Position numbers and translations under genes: made by a program. The notes under the pieces are model-generated. The model made no database searches. It saw nothing but the letters and a program-made list of their open reading frames with translations, and was not told the DNA's origin. From Brucella sp. BE17 (GTDB lineage: Bacteria; Pseudomonadota; Alphaproteobacteria; Rhizobiales; Rhizobiaceae), in assembly GCF_039545455.1 (NCBI RefSeq), contig NZ_CP154468.1, positions 1,226,001 to 1,290,000 on the forward strand: DNA of 64,000 bases, in the 5' to 3' direction. How positions within the stretch are numbered: position 1 is the first letter of the stretch; each line of letters begins with the position of its first letter. Shown in pieces: positions 37,226-45,851 of the stretch.

Positions 37226-38188
37226 CTAGCCGGGCGAATCATCACAACGGTGCATGCTGCTTGCGAGCGTGAGCAGATTTCTAAGGATAGCGCTGCGATT
37301 GAACGGCGACCAGACTGCGGTAAAAGCGGCTGGCTCTGGCTCATCGGCGAAGGGCAAGAAGACGACGCCGGAAGTCGGCAGCAACGCCGTTGCGGCTGCG
37401 GTAATAGTAATGCCGAAACCTTGTCCGACCATAGATAGCAATGTGCTACGCTCGACATCAAAGCACTGGATGGATGGTGTGAGCCAGCGGCCAGTGAGAC
37501 GTAGCACGATATGATCATGCACCTGCGGGCCAGCGCCGCCACTTCGGACAAGGAAGGTCTCTCCGACCAGATCGGTCCAAGTGATTGCTGACTGACCGGC
37601 AAGGCGATGCTGTTCTGGCAGCACGGCCACTAAAGGTTCGCTCCAGATCGGCCGCGCGTGGCAATCCGGTAATTCTAGCTTGCCGGCAACAAACGCCACG
37701 TCCAGTCGGTCGGCACGAATATGTACGACCGCATCACGCGCAGTGCACTCCGTTATCTCGACCTCAATGCCGGGATGGTTCTCCCGATATTGTCTGATCA
37801 ACTCTGCAAGGAAGCTTCCGGGGATGAGGGCATGGATGCCTATGCGCAAGCGACCACATTCTCCCACCGCCGCCATGCCGGCCGTCTTCACGGCGCGGTC
37901 CAGTTGATCGACGCCGGCCGCTATCCGCTCGACGAAGTGGCGTCCTGCCTCGGTCAGCCGGACGCCGCGTGCGTGACGTTCGAAGAGGAGGATGTCGAGG
38001 TCTTCCTCAAGCGCCTTTACCCGCGCGCTGACACTGGACTGCGCCACGCCAAGCGCCTTGGCAGCATGGCGAAAGTTCAGATGTTCGGCAACGGCGAGCG
38101 TCTGGATCAGCGACGCAAGCGGGATGCGTCCGCCCAGCAGTTGGGGTAGCTCACGGGGAGTAATGTGTTTCAGCTCTCGCCTGCGCAT
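37226..38188 (-). CDS. LysR-family transcriptional regulator
   Basis: This is a 320-aa regulator. The N-terminal winged HTH (about 25-85) reads LIQTLAVAEHLNFRHAAKALGVAQSSVSARVKALEEDLDILLFERHARGVRLTEAG, followed by a substrate-binding domain (RLRIGIHALIPGSFLAELIRQYRENHPGIEVEITE). It lies between traG and the glutathione transferase cargo, all on the minus strand. The 158 bp between its end and the traG start hold the traG promoter region. The effector is unknown. Confidence 0.9.
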   Translation of the reverse strand: MRRRELKHITPRELPQLLGGRIPLASLIQTLAVAEHLNFRHAAKALGVAQSSVSARVKALEEDLDILLFERHARGVRLTEAGRHFVERIAAGVDQLDRAVKTAGMAAVGECGRLRIGIHALIPGSFLAELIRQYRENHPGIEVEITECTARDAVVHIRADRLDVAFVAGKLELPDCHARPIWSEPLVAVLPEQHRLAGQSAITWTDLVGETFLVRSGGAGPQVHDHIVLRLTGRWLTPSIQCFDVERSTLLSMVGQGFGITITAAATALLPTSGVVFLPFADEPEPAAFTAVWSPFNRSAILRNLLTLASSMHRCDDSPG

Positions 38189-38204
38189 CGGGAAAGCCTG
38201 TCCG

Positions 38205-38930
38205 CTACATAGTAACTTGGGTTTGGGCCATCAGTCCCCGCGCCCTCGCACGCTTATTTTCGGGATAGTGAGGGGATACTGCACTTGGCCGTTTGGAAAA
38301 CCCGGCATACCAGCGCGCAAGTTCCGCACAATCGCGTGGGATCGGCACGTCGTAGAAGTCAATTGAGTATTGTAAGGTCGCCATGGCGACACAGTCCGCG
38401 ATAGTCACGCAATCGTTAGCGATAAACTCTGTGTCGCCTGTCATCTTTTCGATCAGCCTTAACTGTTCGAAATACCGCGCGGCACAGATTTCAGCGACGT
38501 CTTGGCTGGTCCGCACAATGCCATGTCCGAGGCGACTCCCATGGCGAGCCCAAAGCCCGAAGAAGGTTAACGCCTCGTCGAGAACATGAACGAACTGACG
38601 GGTGCGTGCCCGTGTCGCCGGGGTGGCTCCCAGCATGTCAGGACCGGACGTCTTGTCTTCTAAATATTCGAGGATCGCCAGCGATTGCCCGATGACCGTG
38701 CCGTCATCATCTTCAAGGATTGGCATCGATCCTGTGGGAGTGAGTTCTCTGACCGCTGCTGGAGGCATACCGGCCTGCTTGCCCGGTTCATCGAATATTA
38801 TGAACTCGACATTGGCCGGATTCTTCTCGGCCAGATAAATATTCAGCCTTTGCGGGTAGGGTCCAAAAGCGAAGTTGTAGAGTTTGATCGGCAACGTCTT
38901 GTGCTCCTTGTGCTGGCTGAAAGAGGACAT
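38205..38930 (-). CDS. Glutathione S-transferase family protein
   Basis: This is a 241-aa cytoplasmic enzyme. N-terminal thioredoxin fold: IKLYNFAFGPYPQRLNIYLAEKNPANVEFI, then LTPTGSMPILEDDDGTVIGQSLAILEYLED, the glutathione-binding cis-Pro and Glu-Ser-type region (here GQS). An all-helical C-terminal domain follows (ANDCVTIADCVAMATLQYSIDFYDV). It begins the leftward end of a cargo block and likely conjugates electrophiles. It ends 16 nt before the LysR gene starts. Confidence 0.9.
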   Translation of the reverse strand: MSSFSQHKEHKTLPIKLYNFAFGPYPQRLNIYLAEKNPANVEFIIFDEPGKQAGMPPAAVRELTPTGSMPILEDDDGTVIGQSLAILEYLEDKTSGPDMLGATPATRARTRQFVHVLDEALTFFGLWARHGSRLGHGIVRTSQDVAEICAARYFEQLRLIEKMTGDTEFIANDCVTIADCVAMATLQYSIDFYDVPIPRDCAELARWYAGFSKRPSAVSPHYPENKRARARGLMAQTQVTM

Positions 38931-38933
38931 CGG

Positions 38934-39614
38934 TTAGCCGGCGATCGCCGCCCATCCGCGAAACGAGAAGGCGGCATAGAACAATGCTGGCTCTACGAAC
39001 CCGGCCTCCCGCAGAAGCTCTTCCTCCTCGTCCGGGGAGAGCAGCGATAGACGTTCAGCCATCGCCTTGGCGGAGGCCGCAGACCTTCGCGCATCGGAAT
39101 CTGTGCGATCGGCGAAGGTGGCTGAACGTGCTAGCCAGCGCTCTGGATTGCCGTCAGGCGCGGTGTGATGCGCAATCACGAGTACGCCCCCCGGTTTCAG
39201 GCGCAGACGGATTTCCCTTAGGGTGTGCAGACGCTCGATTCTGTTGAGGAAGTGCAGCGTGAGCAGGCATGTCGCGCCGTCGAACCGGCTAATGGGCACC
39301 TGATCCACAGTGCTCGCCAAAAGCTCGATCCGATCAGCATAGAGCGCAGTCGTCTGTCGAGCGATATCCAACATCGCGGGCGATGGATCGACGCCCGTGA
39401 ACCGCCAGTCGGGCCGCGTCTGCGCGATTGCTTTCAGTTCCAAACCGCCGCCGGCACCGACCACGAGAATATCGGCGGCACCCGGTGCGCGCTCGCCAAG
39501 CAAAATGGTCGTCATGCGGTGGAGATCGGCCAGTCCCGGCACCTTTTTCGGGGCGTCCTGAGTATAGGATGCTACGGCAGCCGGGTTCGTGAACGGTGCG
39601 AGATTTGCGTTCAT
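38934..39614 (-). CDS. Class I SAM-dependent methyltransferase
   Basis: This is a 226-aa protein. The SAM-binding glycine motif is ADILVVGAGGGLELKAIAQTRPDWRFTGVDPSPAMLDIARQ near residue 50; the later FDGATCLLTLHFLNRIERLHTLREIRLRLKPGGVLVIAHH carries motifs II-III. The pattern is that of small-molecule methyltransferases. Start ATG 39614 overlaps the upstream oxidoreductase stop (4 nt), and the GST gene follows 3 nt after, so they are co-translated. Confidence 0.9.
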   Translation of the reverse strand: MNANLAPFTNPAAVASYTQDAPKKVPGLADLHRMTTILLGERAPGAADILVVGAGGGLELKAIAQTRPDWRFTGVDPSPAMLDIARQTTALYADRIELLASTVDQVPISRFDGATCLLTLHFLNRIERLHTLREIRLRLKPGGVLVIAHHTAPDGNPERWLARSATFADRTDSDARRSAASAKAMAERLSLLSPDEEEELLREAGFVEPALFYAAFSFRGWAAIAG

Positions 39615-40513
39615 GCTGCTGCCTCGAAGGCTAGCGAACGATGAATCGCCATGGCGGCCATAACGCCATCGGCGCAGGCAAAAGTGACGTTGTGCGCGAT
39701 GCGCGTAATGTCGCCGGCCGCGAACACGTTCGGCACACTGGTCATCTGCATCTCATCGACCTTGACCATCGGGCCAAGTGGACCGGCCTCGATTGCGCAC
39801 CCGATCTGCTCGGCTATGGCGCTGTTGAGATGATGGTGCGGGCCAATGAACAGAGCATCGAGCCCATGCGACCGGCCATCGGTGAGATGGATTTCCGACA
39901 AGTTGCGACCCTCGCCGGCCAGGCGCTCGACGGCAACAGGCTCGATGCGGATTCCCCGTTGCGTCAACGCTTGGCTCTCCGCCGCTTCGAGATCGCCACC
40001 ATCGAGATAAAACGTTGTCTGCCCCCACTCGGAGATGAGCATGGCCTGATGACTCGACATGGGCGAGACGTTCAACACTCCGAGTTGCTGACCGCTGAAC
40101 TCGTAACCGTGACAGTAGGGGCAATGGATGACCGACGCGCCCCACCGTTCTGCCAGTCCGGACGTCTTCGGCATGATGTCGGAAATGCCGAAGGACAAAA
40201 GCAGGCGCTTGCCAGTGATGACAGCGCCGCTCCACAGCGCTACCGAGAACGTGCCGTCTTCCTCGAACGCATCCACTGCGGCATCCCTGATGAAACTAAC
40301 AGTCGCATAGGCGGCGACCTGCTGGTGCATGGTGTCCAGCATGGCCTTCGGATCACTGCCATCTTGGGCAAAAAAGCCGTGGGACTCGGCAGCGAACCGA
40401 TTTCGCGGTTCGCCCGTATCCAAGACGCACACCGTTTTGCGGGCGCGTGCCAGATACATTGCGGCGGAAAGCCCGGCAAAACTGCCGCCGATGATGATCG
40501 CATCGTAGTGCAT
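39611..40513 (-). CDS. Thioredoxin-reductase-like NAD(P)/FAD-dependent oxidoreductase
   Basis: This is a 300-aa flavoprotein. FAD site DAIIIGGSFAGLSAAMYLARARKTVCVLDTGEPRNRF; redox pair CPYC in IHCPYCHGYEFSGQQLGVL (classic thioredoxin reductases have CATC; CPYC is common in gliotoxin/holomycin-type dithiol oxidases and in YpdA-like relatives); C-terminal NVFAAGDITRIAHNVTFACADGVMAA. The NADPH Rossmann motif is weak (GVLNVSPMSSHQ instead of GGGDSA), so it may act as a dithiol oxidase using oxygen. It is paired with a methyltransferase and GST. Confidence 0.85.
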   Translation of the reverse strand: MHYDAIIIGGSFAGLSAAMYLARARKTVCVLDTGEPRNRFAAESHGFFAQDGSDPKAMLDTMHQQVAAYATVSFIRDAAVDAFEEDGTFSVALWSGAVITGKRLLLSFGISDIMPKTSGLAERWGASVIHCPYCHGYEFSGQQLGVLNVSPMSSHQAMLISEWGQTTFYLDGGDLEAAESQALTQRGIRIEPVAVERLAGEGRNLSEIHLTDGRSHGLDALFIGPHHHLNSAIAEQIGCAIEAGPLGPMVKVDEMQMTSVPNVFAAGDITRIAHNVTFACADGVMAAMAIHRSLAFEAAA

Positions 40514-40530
40514 TGGAAAACCTCGCTAAA

Positions 40531-42114
40531 TCAGGCTTCGGCCGGGGCCGCATCAATCGGGGCAGGTCGTACCGGACCACGCAAGGCGACGAACAGGAAT
40601 AGAATCGCCATCACGGCAACGCCGGCCCACATCGCCTGCTGCCAGCCCTGCACGAACGCTTCCTGTGCTGTCCTGTAGAGGGCGTCAGCATAGGGAAGCC
40701 CTTGGTCGACAATGACCATCGCGTTGGCGATATTCTGGCTGGCTGCCGCCGCAGCGTCCTCGGGGAAACCTGACAGAAGCGGCGCGATCGCGCTGCTATA
40801 GCTCGCGGCGAAAACGGCACCGAGCAGAGCCACGCCAAGCGAGGTTCCAAGCTCGCGCGTCACGTCATTGAGGGCTGATGCGACACCCTGTTGTTCGCGG
40901 GGCAAGGAAGACGTGATCGCTTCTGTCGATGGGGCCATGGCCAGCCCCATGCCGACTCCCATCGTCACCATGCCTGGCAATACCGAAAGATAACCGCCAT
41001 CGACCGAAACCAGCAGCGCCATGAGTGCGAGTCCCGCACCACCTAGAAGCACGCCACTGGCAATCGTTGCCTTGGGGCCGATGTTTGCGGACAATCGCGG
41101 CGCAACGCCGGAAAAGATCATCATAAGTAACGCCATGGGCATAAGGCCCAGCGTGGCGAGGAGACCCGACCAGCCAAGAACGGCCTGAAAGAATGGATAG
41201 AGGACAATGAATACGCCGGCATGAACGCCGAACCATGTCGTTAGGGATATCGATCCGCTGGTCAGGCTGCGCTTTTTGAACAGGCGAATATCGAGCAACG
41301 GCTCGGCGTGATGCAATTCCCAAACGATAAAGCCGATGAAGGCACTAACGCCAAGTGCAAGGCCGACCAGCGTTTCTGTTGCTGCCCAGCCGATCGCCGG
41401 ACCTTCATGCAGCGCAAAGCTTACGCCCATGATTGCGAGAAGCGACAGTATCGACCCGAGCGTGTCGAACCGATGCTGGGAGAACTGGCGTGAATTCGGA
41501 ACAGCGCGCAAAGCCAGGACGGCAGCGGCCACGACCAATACTACAGGAAGCGCGAACAGCCAGCGCCAAGACAGAAAATCAACCAGTACGGCAGACAGGA
41601 ACATGCCAAGGATGCCGCCAGCGCCGGCAACACCGGTCCACACGCCGATGGCCTTCGACCGTTCCTCGTCAGGAAACACCGAAGTGATAACCGAGAGCGT
41701 CACTGGCATGATCATCGCCGCACCGACACCGCTCAAAAAGCGCGCGGCCATCATGATTTCGGTGCTGGGTGCGAGCCCCGACGCGATGTTGGCAACGCCG
41801 AAGACACCAAGACCGATCAGCAGCACCGGCTTCCGGCCCCAACGATCACCAACGGCACCGAGCGGCAGAAGCAGCGCGGCGAGACTGATCGCGTAGATGT
41901 TGATCATCCAGAGCACTTGGCTTTGGGACGCTCCCAGATCGAGCGCGAGATGCGGTTGCGCGACATTGAGGCCCGTCACTGCGGCGATCACGGCCATCAG
42001 CGCGATGCAAACCGTAATGAGAATGCTTCGCCGACGTTTCGGATCGTGGATAGTCGGGTCGCTGGTCTGGAGTACAGGAGGTTCGGTCTGAGATGAGTTG
42101 TCTATGCTGGACAT
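40531..42114 (-). CDS. MFS drug efflux transporter, DHA2 (14-helix) family
   Basis: This is a 527-aa inner-membrane proton antiporter. It has about 14 hydrophobic helices, motif A LGAVGDRWGRKPVLLIGLGVFG after helix 2, motif C-like GVAGAGGILGMFLSAVLVDFLSWRWLFALPVVL. A basic N-terminal cytoplasmic tail precedes helix 1 (TVCIALMAVIAAVTGLNVAQPHL). It is divergent from the Rrf2 gene, with a perfect inverted repeat between them. Probably it exports a toxic small molecule. Confidence 0.92.
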   Translation of the reverse strand: MSSIDNSSQTEPPVLQTSDPTIHDPKRRRSILITVCIALMAVIAAVTGLNVAQPHLALDLGASQSQVLWMINIYAISLAALLLPLGAVGDRWGRKPVLLIGLGVFGVANIASGLAPSTEIMMAARFLSGVGAAMIMPVTLSVITSVFPDEERSKAIGVWTGVAGAGGILGMFLSAVLVDFLSWRWLFALPVVLVVAAAVLALRAVPNSRQFSQHRFDTLGSILSLLAIMGVSFALHEGPAIGWAATETLVGLALGVSAFIGFIVWELHHAEPLLDIRLFKKRSLTSGSISLTTWFGVHAGVFIVLYPFFQAVLGWSGLLATLGLMPMALLMMIFSGVAPRLSANIGPKATIASGVLLGGAGLALMALLVSVDGGYLSVLPGMVTMGVGMGLAMAPSTEAITSSLPREQQGVASALNDVTRELGTSLGVALLGAVFAASYSSAIAPLLSGFPEDAAAAASQNIANAMVIVDQGLPYADALYRTAQEAFVQGWQQAMWAGVAVMAILFLFVALRGPVRPAPIDAAPAEA

Positions 42115-42240
42115 GGAAGCACCATATAATGTATCAGTTGGCGCTACATAACAGCTTAAATATCACGTATCAACATCTGATACGTAAGAATCATCGTCTT
42201 GGGTGAGCATTGTGCGTGAGAACGTTGGAGCGGTCGAAAA
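42115..42240. promoter_or_regulatory. Divergent MFS / rrf2 control region with a perfect inverted repeat
   Basis: ACGTATCA at 42165-42172 and TGATACGT at 42178-42185 form an 8-bp perfect inverted repeat with a 5-bp spacer. A further half-site GTATCA lies at 42131-42136. The position between the efflux gene and the Rrf2-type regulator makes it the likely operator of that regulator. Confidence 0.55.
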
Positions 42241-42687
42241 ATGAACAAGGACACCCGGCTTTCGGACGTGTTGCATGTGCTGTTGCACATGGGGCAGTTC
42301 GATGAACCTCTGACCTCCGAGGTGCTGGCCAAGAGTATGGGCACCAATCCGGCAGTGTTTCGCAGGACGATGGCGGGTATGCGTGAGGCCGGTTACGTCA
42401 AATCGGGGAAAGGCCATGGCGGCGGTTGGCAACTCGCTCGACCTCTCGACAACATCACCCTTCTCGCCGTTTACGAGGCCCTTGGACGCCCGACGCTATT
42501 CGCCATGGGGAACCGTGATGAACACCCTGATTGCCGGGTGCAAAAGAACGTCAACGCAGCTCTATCTGACACGATGGCGCAAGCAGAGGCGTTGTTCATA
42601 GAACGCTTTGGGCAGGTTACGCTTGATCAACTCGTGCCTGAGCGACTGGCGTCATGCTCCAAGGAAACGGACCCGGACGCAATATGA
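42241..42687 (+). CDS. Rrf2-family transcriptional regulator
   Basis: This is a 148-aa regulator. The winged HTH is LSDVLHVLLHMGQFDEPLTSEVLAKSMGTNPAVFRRTMAGMREAGYVKSGKGHGGGWQLARP, with the Rrf2 GxxGGxxLxRP signature. Two Cys remain (HPDCRVQ and ASCSKE), too few and badly placed for an iron-sulphur cluster of the IscR type; a thiol or ligand sensor is more likely. GGAG lies about 10 nt ahead. Divergent from the redox/efflux operon, which it probably represses. A long hairpin starts at its stop codon. Confidence 0.88.
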   Translation: MNKDTRLSDVLHVLLHMGQFDEPLTSEVLAKSMGTNPAVFRRTMAGMREAGYVKSGKGHGGGWQLARPLDNITLLAVYEALGRPTLFAMGNRDEHPDCRVQKNVNAALSDTMAQAEALFIERFGQVTLDQLVPERLASCSKETDPDAI

Positions 42688-42737
42688 GACTATGTGGTTT
42701 ACGAGGTTTCAATCGGCAACCACATAGTCTCGAAACC
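42686..42737. repeat. Overlapping inverted repeats directly after the rrf2-type stop
   Basis: GAGACTATGTGGTT (42686-42699) is the perfect inverse of AACCACATAGTCTC (42718-42731). Inside it GAGGTTTC (42703-42710) can instead pair with GAAACC (42732-42737, partly). The first arm overlaps the TGA stop codon. There is no T-run, so a simple terminator is doubtful; an attenuator or mRNA-end stabiliser is possible. Confidence 0.4.
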
Positions 42738-42853
42738 ACCTCGCCCTGTTCCAACCTTTTGATCGAAAAGCAGTTTCTCCCCCCCTATCACTGCACAATA
42801 CCGGCCACCCACCAGCGCAAATCCGTTTCAAAACGCTCTTGACAAAAGAGGTA

Positions 42854-42867
42854 AGTGAGTGTTCACT
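42854..42867. promoter_or_regulatory. Candidate TetR operator 1 (AGTGA-N4-TCACT) over the tetR start
   Basis: AGTGAGTGTTCACT overlaps the region between ribosome site and start codon of the TetR-type gene. Repressor bound here would block transcription through the start. It matches operator 2 in both arms and spacing. Confidence 0.6.
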
Positions 42868-43425
42868 ATCATTATGAAATCGACACAAAAAAAACAGCGC
42901 GTTGGCGCCGATGAGCGTAGAGAACAGATTCTGGCAGCTGCCCTCACCGAGTTCAGCGAGAAGGGTCTGCACGGCGGCTCGACCGTAAATATCGCGCAGG
43001 CTGTCGGTATCTCACACCCGAACGTCTTCAGGCTTTATCCTACCAAGATCGATCTGTTCACCGCTGTTCTCGAACAGGCTTTCGCGACCGTGGCCAAGAC
43101 AATGCTGGCAACAGGGGAAACGACGAAGGACGAACCTCTGCAAGCCATGGCCAATGCCTGGGGCATCCTCATGGAGGATCGAGAGCTGATGTTGATCTTG
43201 CTGCAAGGCTATGCAGCGTCGGCAGATCCGGTCATTCGGGAATTAATGCAAGGTTGGACGCGCGATGTTTTCGAGCGGATGGAGGCGCTGCCCTCTGTCG
43301 GCACCGACTTGGCCCATGACTTCTTTGCGGCAGGAATGCTCTACATGGTGTCCGCCTCTATGGACCTACCGGCCCAGGTCGACAAGGCCGACTGGGTCAA
43401 ACGCTTCCTCGAGTCCGGGCGCTGA
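42859..43425 (+). CDS. TetR-family transcriptional regulator
   Basis: This is a 188-aa repressor. The N-terminal HTH is ERREQILAAALTEFSEKGLHGGSTVNIAQAVGISHPNVFRLYPTKIDLFTAVL. The ligand domain is the remaining 130 residues. GTG 42859 has GAGG 7 nt upstream; an ATG at 42874 gives a protein 5 residues shorter but has no ribosome site. A 14-bp AGTGA-N4-TCACT site covers the start. The same site precedes the next efflux gene, so it is very likely autoregulated and controls that pump. Confidence 0.9.
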   Translation: MFTIIMKSTQKKQRVGADERREQILAAALTEFSEKGLHGGSTVNIAQAVGISHPNVFRLYPTKIDLFTAVLEQAFATVAKTMLATGETTKDEPLQAMANAWGILMEDRELMLILLQGYAASADPVIRELMQGWTRDVFERMEALPSVGTDLAHDFFAAGMLYMVSASMDLPAQVDKADWVKRFLESGR

Positions 43426-43465
43426 CTTGCCAGGAAGTGCCCTTTTTTTATTTGCGTGGTTAGAT

Positions 43466-43479
43466 AGTGACCACTCACT
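43466..43479. promoter_or_regulatory. Candidate TetR operator 2 (AGTGA-N4-TCACT) ahead of the MFS gene
   Basis: AGTGACCACTCACT lies 15 bp before the ATG of the DHA2-type efflux gene. Arms and spacing are identical to operator 1 while the four central bases differ, as expected for a repressor contacting only the arms. Confidence 0.6.
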
Positions 43480-43494
43480 AGCATGAGCTAAAGC

Positions 43495-44925
43495 ATGATC
43501 GAACATTCAACTCAACTGACCTCGCTTCCACCGGAACCATCCACTCTCGAACGCAGCATTCCGCGCTGGGTCGCCATGACCGGATTGTCCATGTCGATGT
43601 TCCTGATCGTTCTCGATGCAACGATGGTCAATCTCGCCACTGTCGCCATTCGCGACGGGCTCGGTCTTTCGGCCGCAACGCTGACGATTATCGTCAACGC
43701 CTACCTCGTCACCCTGGCAGGCCTTCTATTGCTGGGGGGCCGATTGTCCGACGTTCTCGGAGGGCGTCGCGTCTTTCTGGCGGGCATGGTCATATACCTT
43801 TTGGCGTCGGCGTTTTGTGCCGTGTCGCTCAATAGTTCAATGCTGATTGCAGGGCGTATAGGACAGGGCGTGGGCGCTGCACTTGTGGTGCCCTCGGCAC
43901 TCGCTTTGGTCCTCGAGCTTTATAAAGAACCGTCCGAGCGCGTTCGTGCCATGGGCATCTGGGGTGCTGTTTCCGGCACAGGCAGCCTGGTTGGCGTTTT
44001 CCTTGGTGGGATGTTTACCGACATGTTCGGGTGGCCGTCGGTCTTCTGGGCGCCAGTACCGTTCTGCATTGTGAGCGCCTTGATCGTGCTCCGCGCCGTT
44101 CAATCCGAACAAGGACGCGCGGCGTCCTTCGACACACCCGGCGCCGTGACTATCACACTCGGCATCGGTGCTCTCGCATTCGGCATTATCTATGCAGCCG
44201 AAGCGCAGTGGGCCGCTCCGGGCGCACTAGCCGCCATAGCGGTTGGCCTCGTGTCCATAGCAGGCTTTGTCGCGATTGAACGACGCGCGTCTCATCCACT
44301 GGTGCCGCTCGGGATTTTCCGCAATCGAACAGTCGTCGCGGCCTGTCTGATCGTGCTCCTCATGGGCGCCACGCTGGCAGGACTGTTCTTTTTTCTGCCG
44401 CAGTACCAGCAGCAGATTCTCGGCATGGACGCGCTGACCACCGGTATGTCGCAAATCCCCCTTGCGCTGATGACCATCGTCGGAAGCGGCGCCGCCCCTG
44501 TGCTGGCTCGCATCATCGGCCTGCCATCAGCTCTTGCTGCCGGAATCGCGGTTCTTCTCGCGGGCTTCCTCATCCTGGCCTTCAACCCGGTCACGACCGG
44601 CCTCTCGATCCCCCTCATGGCTGCGTTCATCCTGATCGGCGGCGGCCTCGGGGTAGGCCTCGTCAATGGGATCGCCATGACTGTCCGTGACGCCTCCAAA
44701 GGAGAGTCCGGCCTGCTCAGCGGTCTGGTGAACACCGCGCAACAGATCGGCGGCGCCCTGGGTATCGCTCTTATCGCCGGCATCGCCATTGGGGCGGGCA
44801 GCGGGGAAATCAACTTCACCGCGGCATTCTCCGGCCAGGCCTTTCTTATCCTCATCGCACTGTGCCTTGCCCTCATTGCGACCATCAAATCGCGGCGCGC
44901 ACTGGATGCACCCGATCCCTCCTGA
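43495..44925 (+). CDS. MFS efflux transporter, DHA2 (14-helix) family
   Basis: This is a 476-aa membrane antiporter of the EmrB/QacA type. Helix 1 MTGLSMSMFLIVLDATMVNLATVAI contains the family LDATMVN motif; motif A is GGRLSDVLGGRRVFLAGMV; motif C is GIWGAVSGTGSLVGVFLGGMFTDMFGWPSVFW. Transcribed with the TetR gene or from the operator-controlled promoter just upstream, which implies induction by its substrate. Confidence 0.92.
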   Translation: MIEHSTQLTSLPPEPSTLERSIPRWVAMTGLSMSMFLIVLDATMVNLATVAIRDGLGLSAATLTIIVNAYLVTLAGLLLLGGRLSDVLGGRRVFLAGMVIYLLASAFCAVSLNSSMLIAGRIGQGVGAALVVPSALALVLELYKEPSERVRAMGIWGAVSGTGSLVGVFLGGMFTDMFGWPSVFWAPVPFCIVSALIVLRAVQSEQGRAASFDTPGAVTITLGIGALAFGIIYAAEAQWAAPGALAAIAVGLVSIAGFVAIERRASHPLVPLGIFRNRTVVAACLIVLLMGATLAGLFFFLPQYQQQILGMDALTTGMSQIPLALMTIVGSGAAPVLARIIGLPSALAAGIAVLLAGFLILAFNPVTTGLSIPLMAAFILIGGGLGVGLVNGIAMTVRDASKGESGLLSGLVNTAQQIGGALGIALIAGIAIGAGSGEINFTAAFSGQAFLILIALCLALIATIKSRRALDAPDPS

Positions 44926-44974
44926 CCTTTCGTCAGAGACACAGTCCACGCTCAACAACAGAAAGTCGTTCGAT

Positions 44975-45829
44975 ATGTCTTCTCTTTCAATCCTCGTCAC
45001 GGGCGCCAGCGGCGCAATTGGCTCTGCCCTCGTCCCTGCGCTTCTAGCCCGTAATGCAACAGTGACCACCATGTCGCGGAATCCCGACTGGTCGCTCTCG
45101 GGCGCGCGTCAGGTCATCGCGGATCTCGGCGACGAAACTTCACTCAGAGCCGCTTTGGAAGGCATCGATGTCGCATTCCTGAACAGCCCTTCGGCAGAAG
45201 ACGCAGCGACGCTGCAGATCAGGTTTGCAAACATCGCCAGGCAGGCTGGTGTGACAAAACTCGTTCTACTCTCGCAGTACGGCGCGCGGCCGGATTCTCC
45301 CGTCCGCTTCTTACGCTGGCATGCCCAGGTCGAAGATGAAGTAGAAAGGCTCGGGTTCGACCTCACCATTTTGAGGCTAAACCTCTTCATGCAGTCTCTG
45401 CTCGCATTTGCACCGACGATCGCCAACGGCGTCCTCGCAGCCCCCATCAGCAGCGCTGCCGTCAGCGCCATCGATGTCCGCGATATTGCAGCTTCGGCGG
45501 CGACAGTTCTAACGGGAACCGGTTATGGGGGGCGCACCTACACTTTGACGGGTCCGCGCGCGGTAACCCACGCGGAAATCGCCCTCGCCCTCGCCGAAGC
45601 GACCGGACGCAACGTCGCTTTCCACGAAATCACATCAGATCAGTTCGCCAGCGCCCTACAAGGATACGTTCCGGCCTGGCAGCTCGAAGGACTGATTGAG
45701 GACTACGCCCATTATGAGCGGGGCGAAGCCTCTGACGTGCACACCAGCGTCACCGACCTGACCGGCCATGCACCGCGCGACATCGCCGACTTCGCCCGCG
45801 ATCACGCCGCTGCATTCGGCCGAGCCTGA
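44975..45829 (+). CDS. NAD(P)-binding NmrA-like oxidoreductase/sensor
   Basis: This is a 284-aa atypical SDR. The N-terminal motif is SILVTGASGAIGSALVPALLARNATVTTMSRNP (GxxGxxG), and KLVLLSQYGARPDSPVRFLRWHAQVEDEVERLG carries the NmrA-type helical region. No Tyr-x-x-x-Lys pair is seen, as in the redox-sensing NmrA branch. ATG 44975 is chosen because a longer frame lies inside the MFS gene. Part of the TetR-controlled rightward run. Confidence 0.85.
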   Translation: MSSLSILVTGASGAIGSALVPALLARNATVTTMSRNPDWSLSGARQVIADLGDETSLRAALEGIDVAFLNSPSAEDAATLQIRFANIARQAGVTKLVLLSQYGARPDSPVRFLRWHAQVEDEVERLGFDLTILRLNLFMQSLLAFAPTIANGVLAAPISSAAVSAIDVRDIAASAATVLTGTGYGGRTYTLTGPRAVTHAEIALALAEATGRNVAFHEITSDQFASALQGYVPAWQLEGLIEDYAHYERGEASDVHTSVTDLTGHAPRDIADFARDHAAAFGRA

Positions 45830-45851
45830 CACACCCCCGAAAGGACTCAAG

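Noticed and set aside
37102..37602. Minus-strand frame between traG and the LysR gene
   Set aside because: Overlaps the LysR C-terminus in another frame and lacks any recognisable motif.
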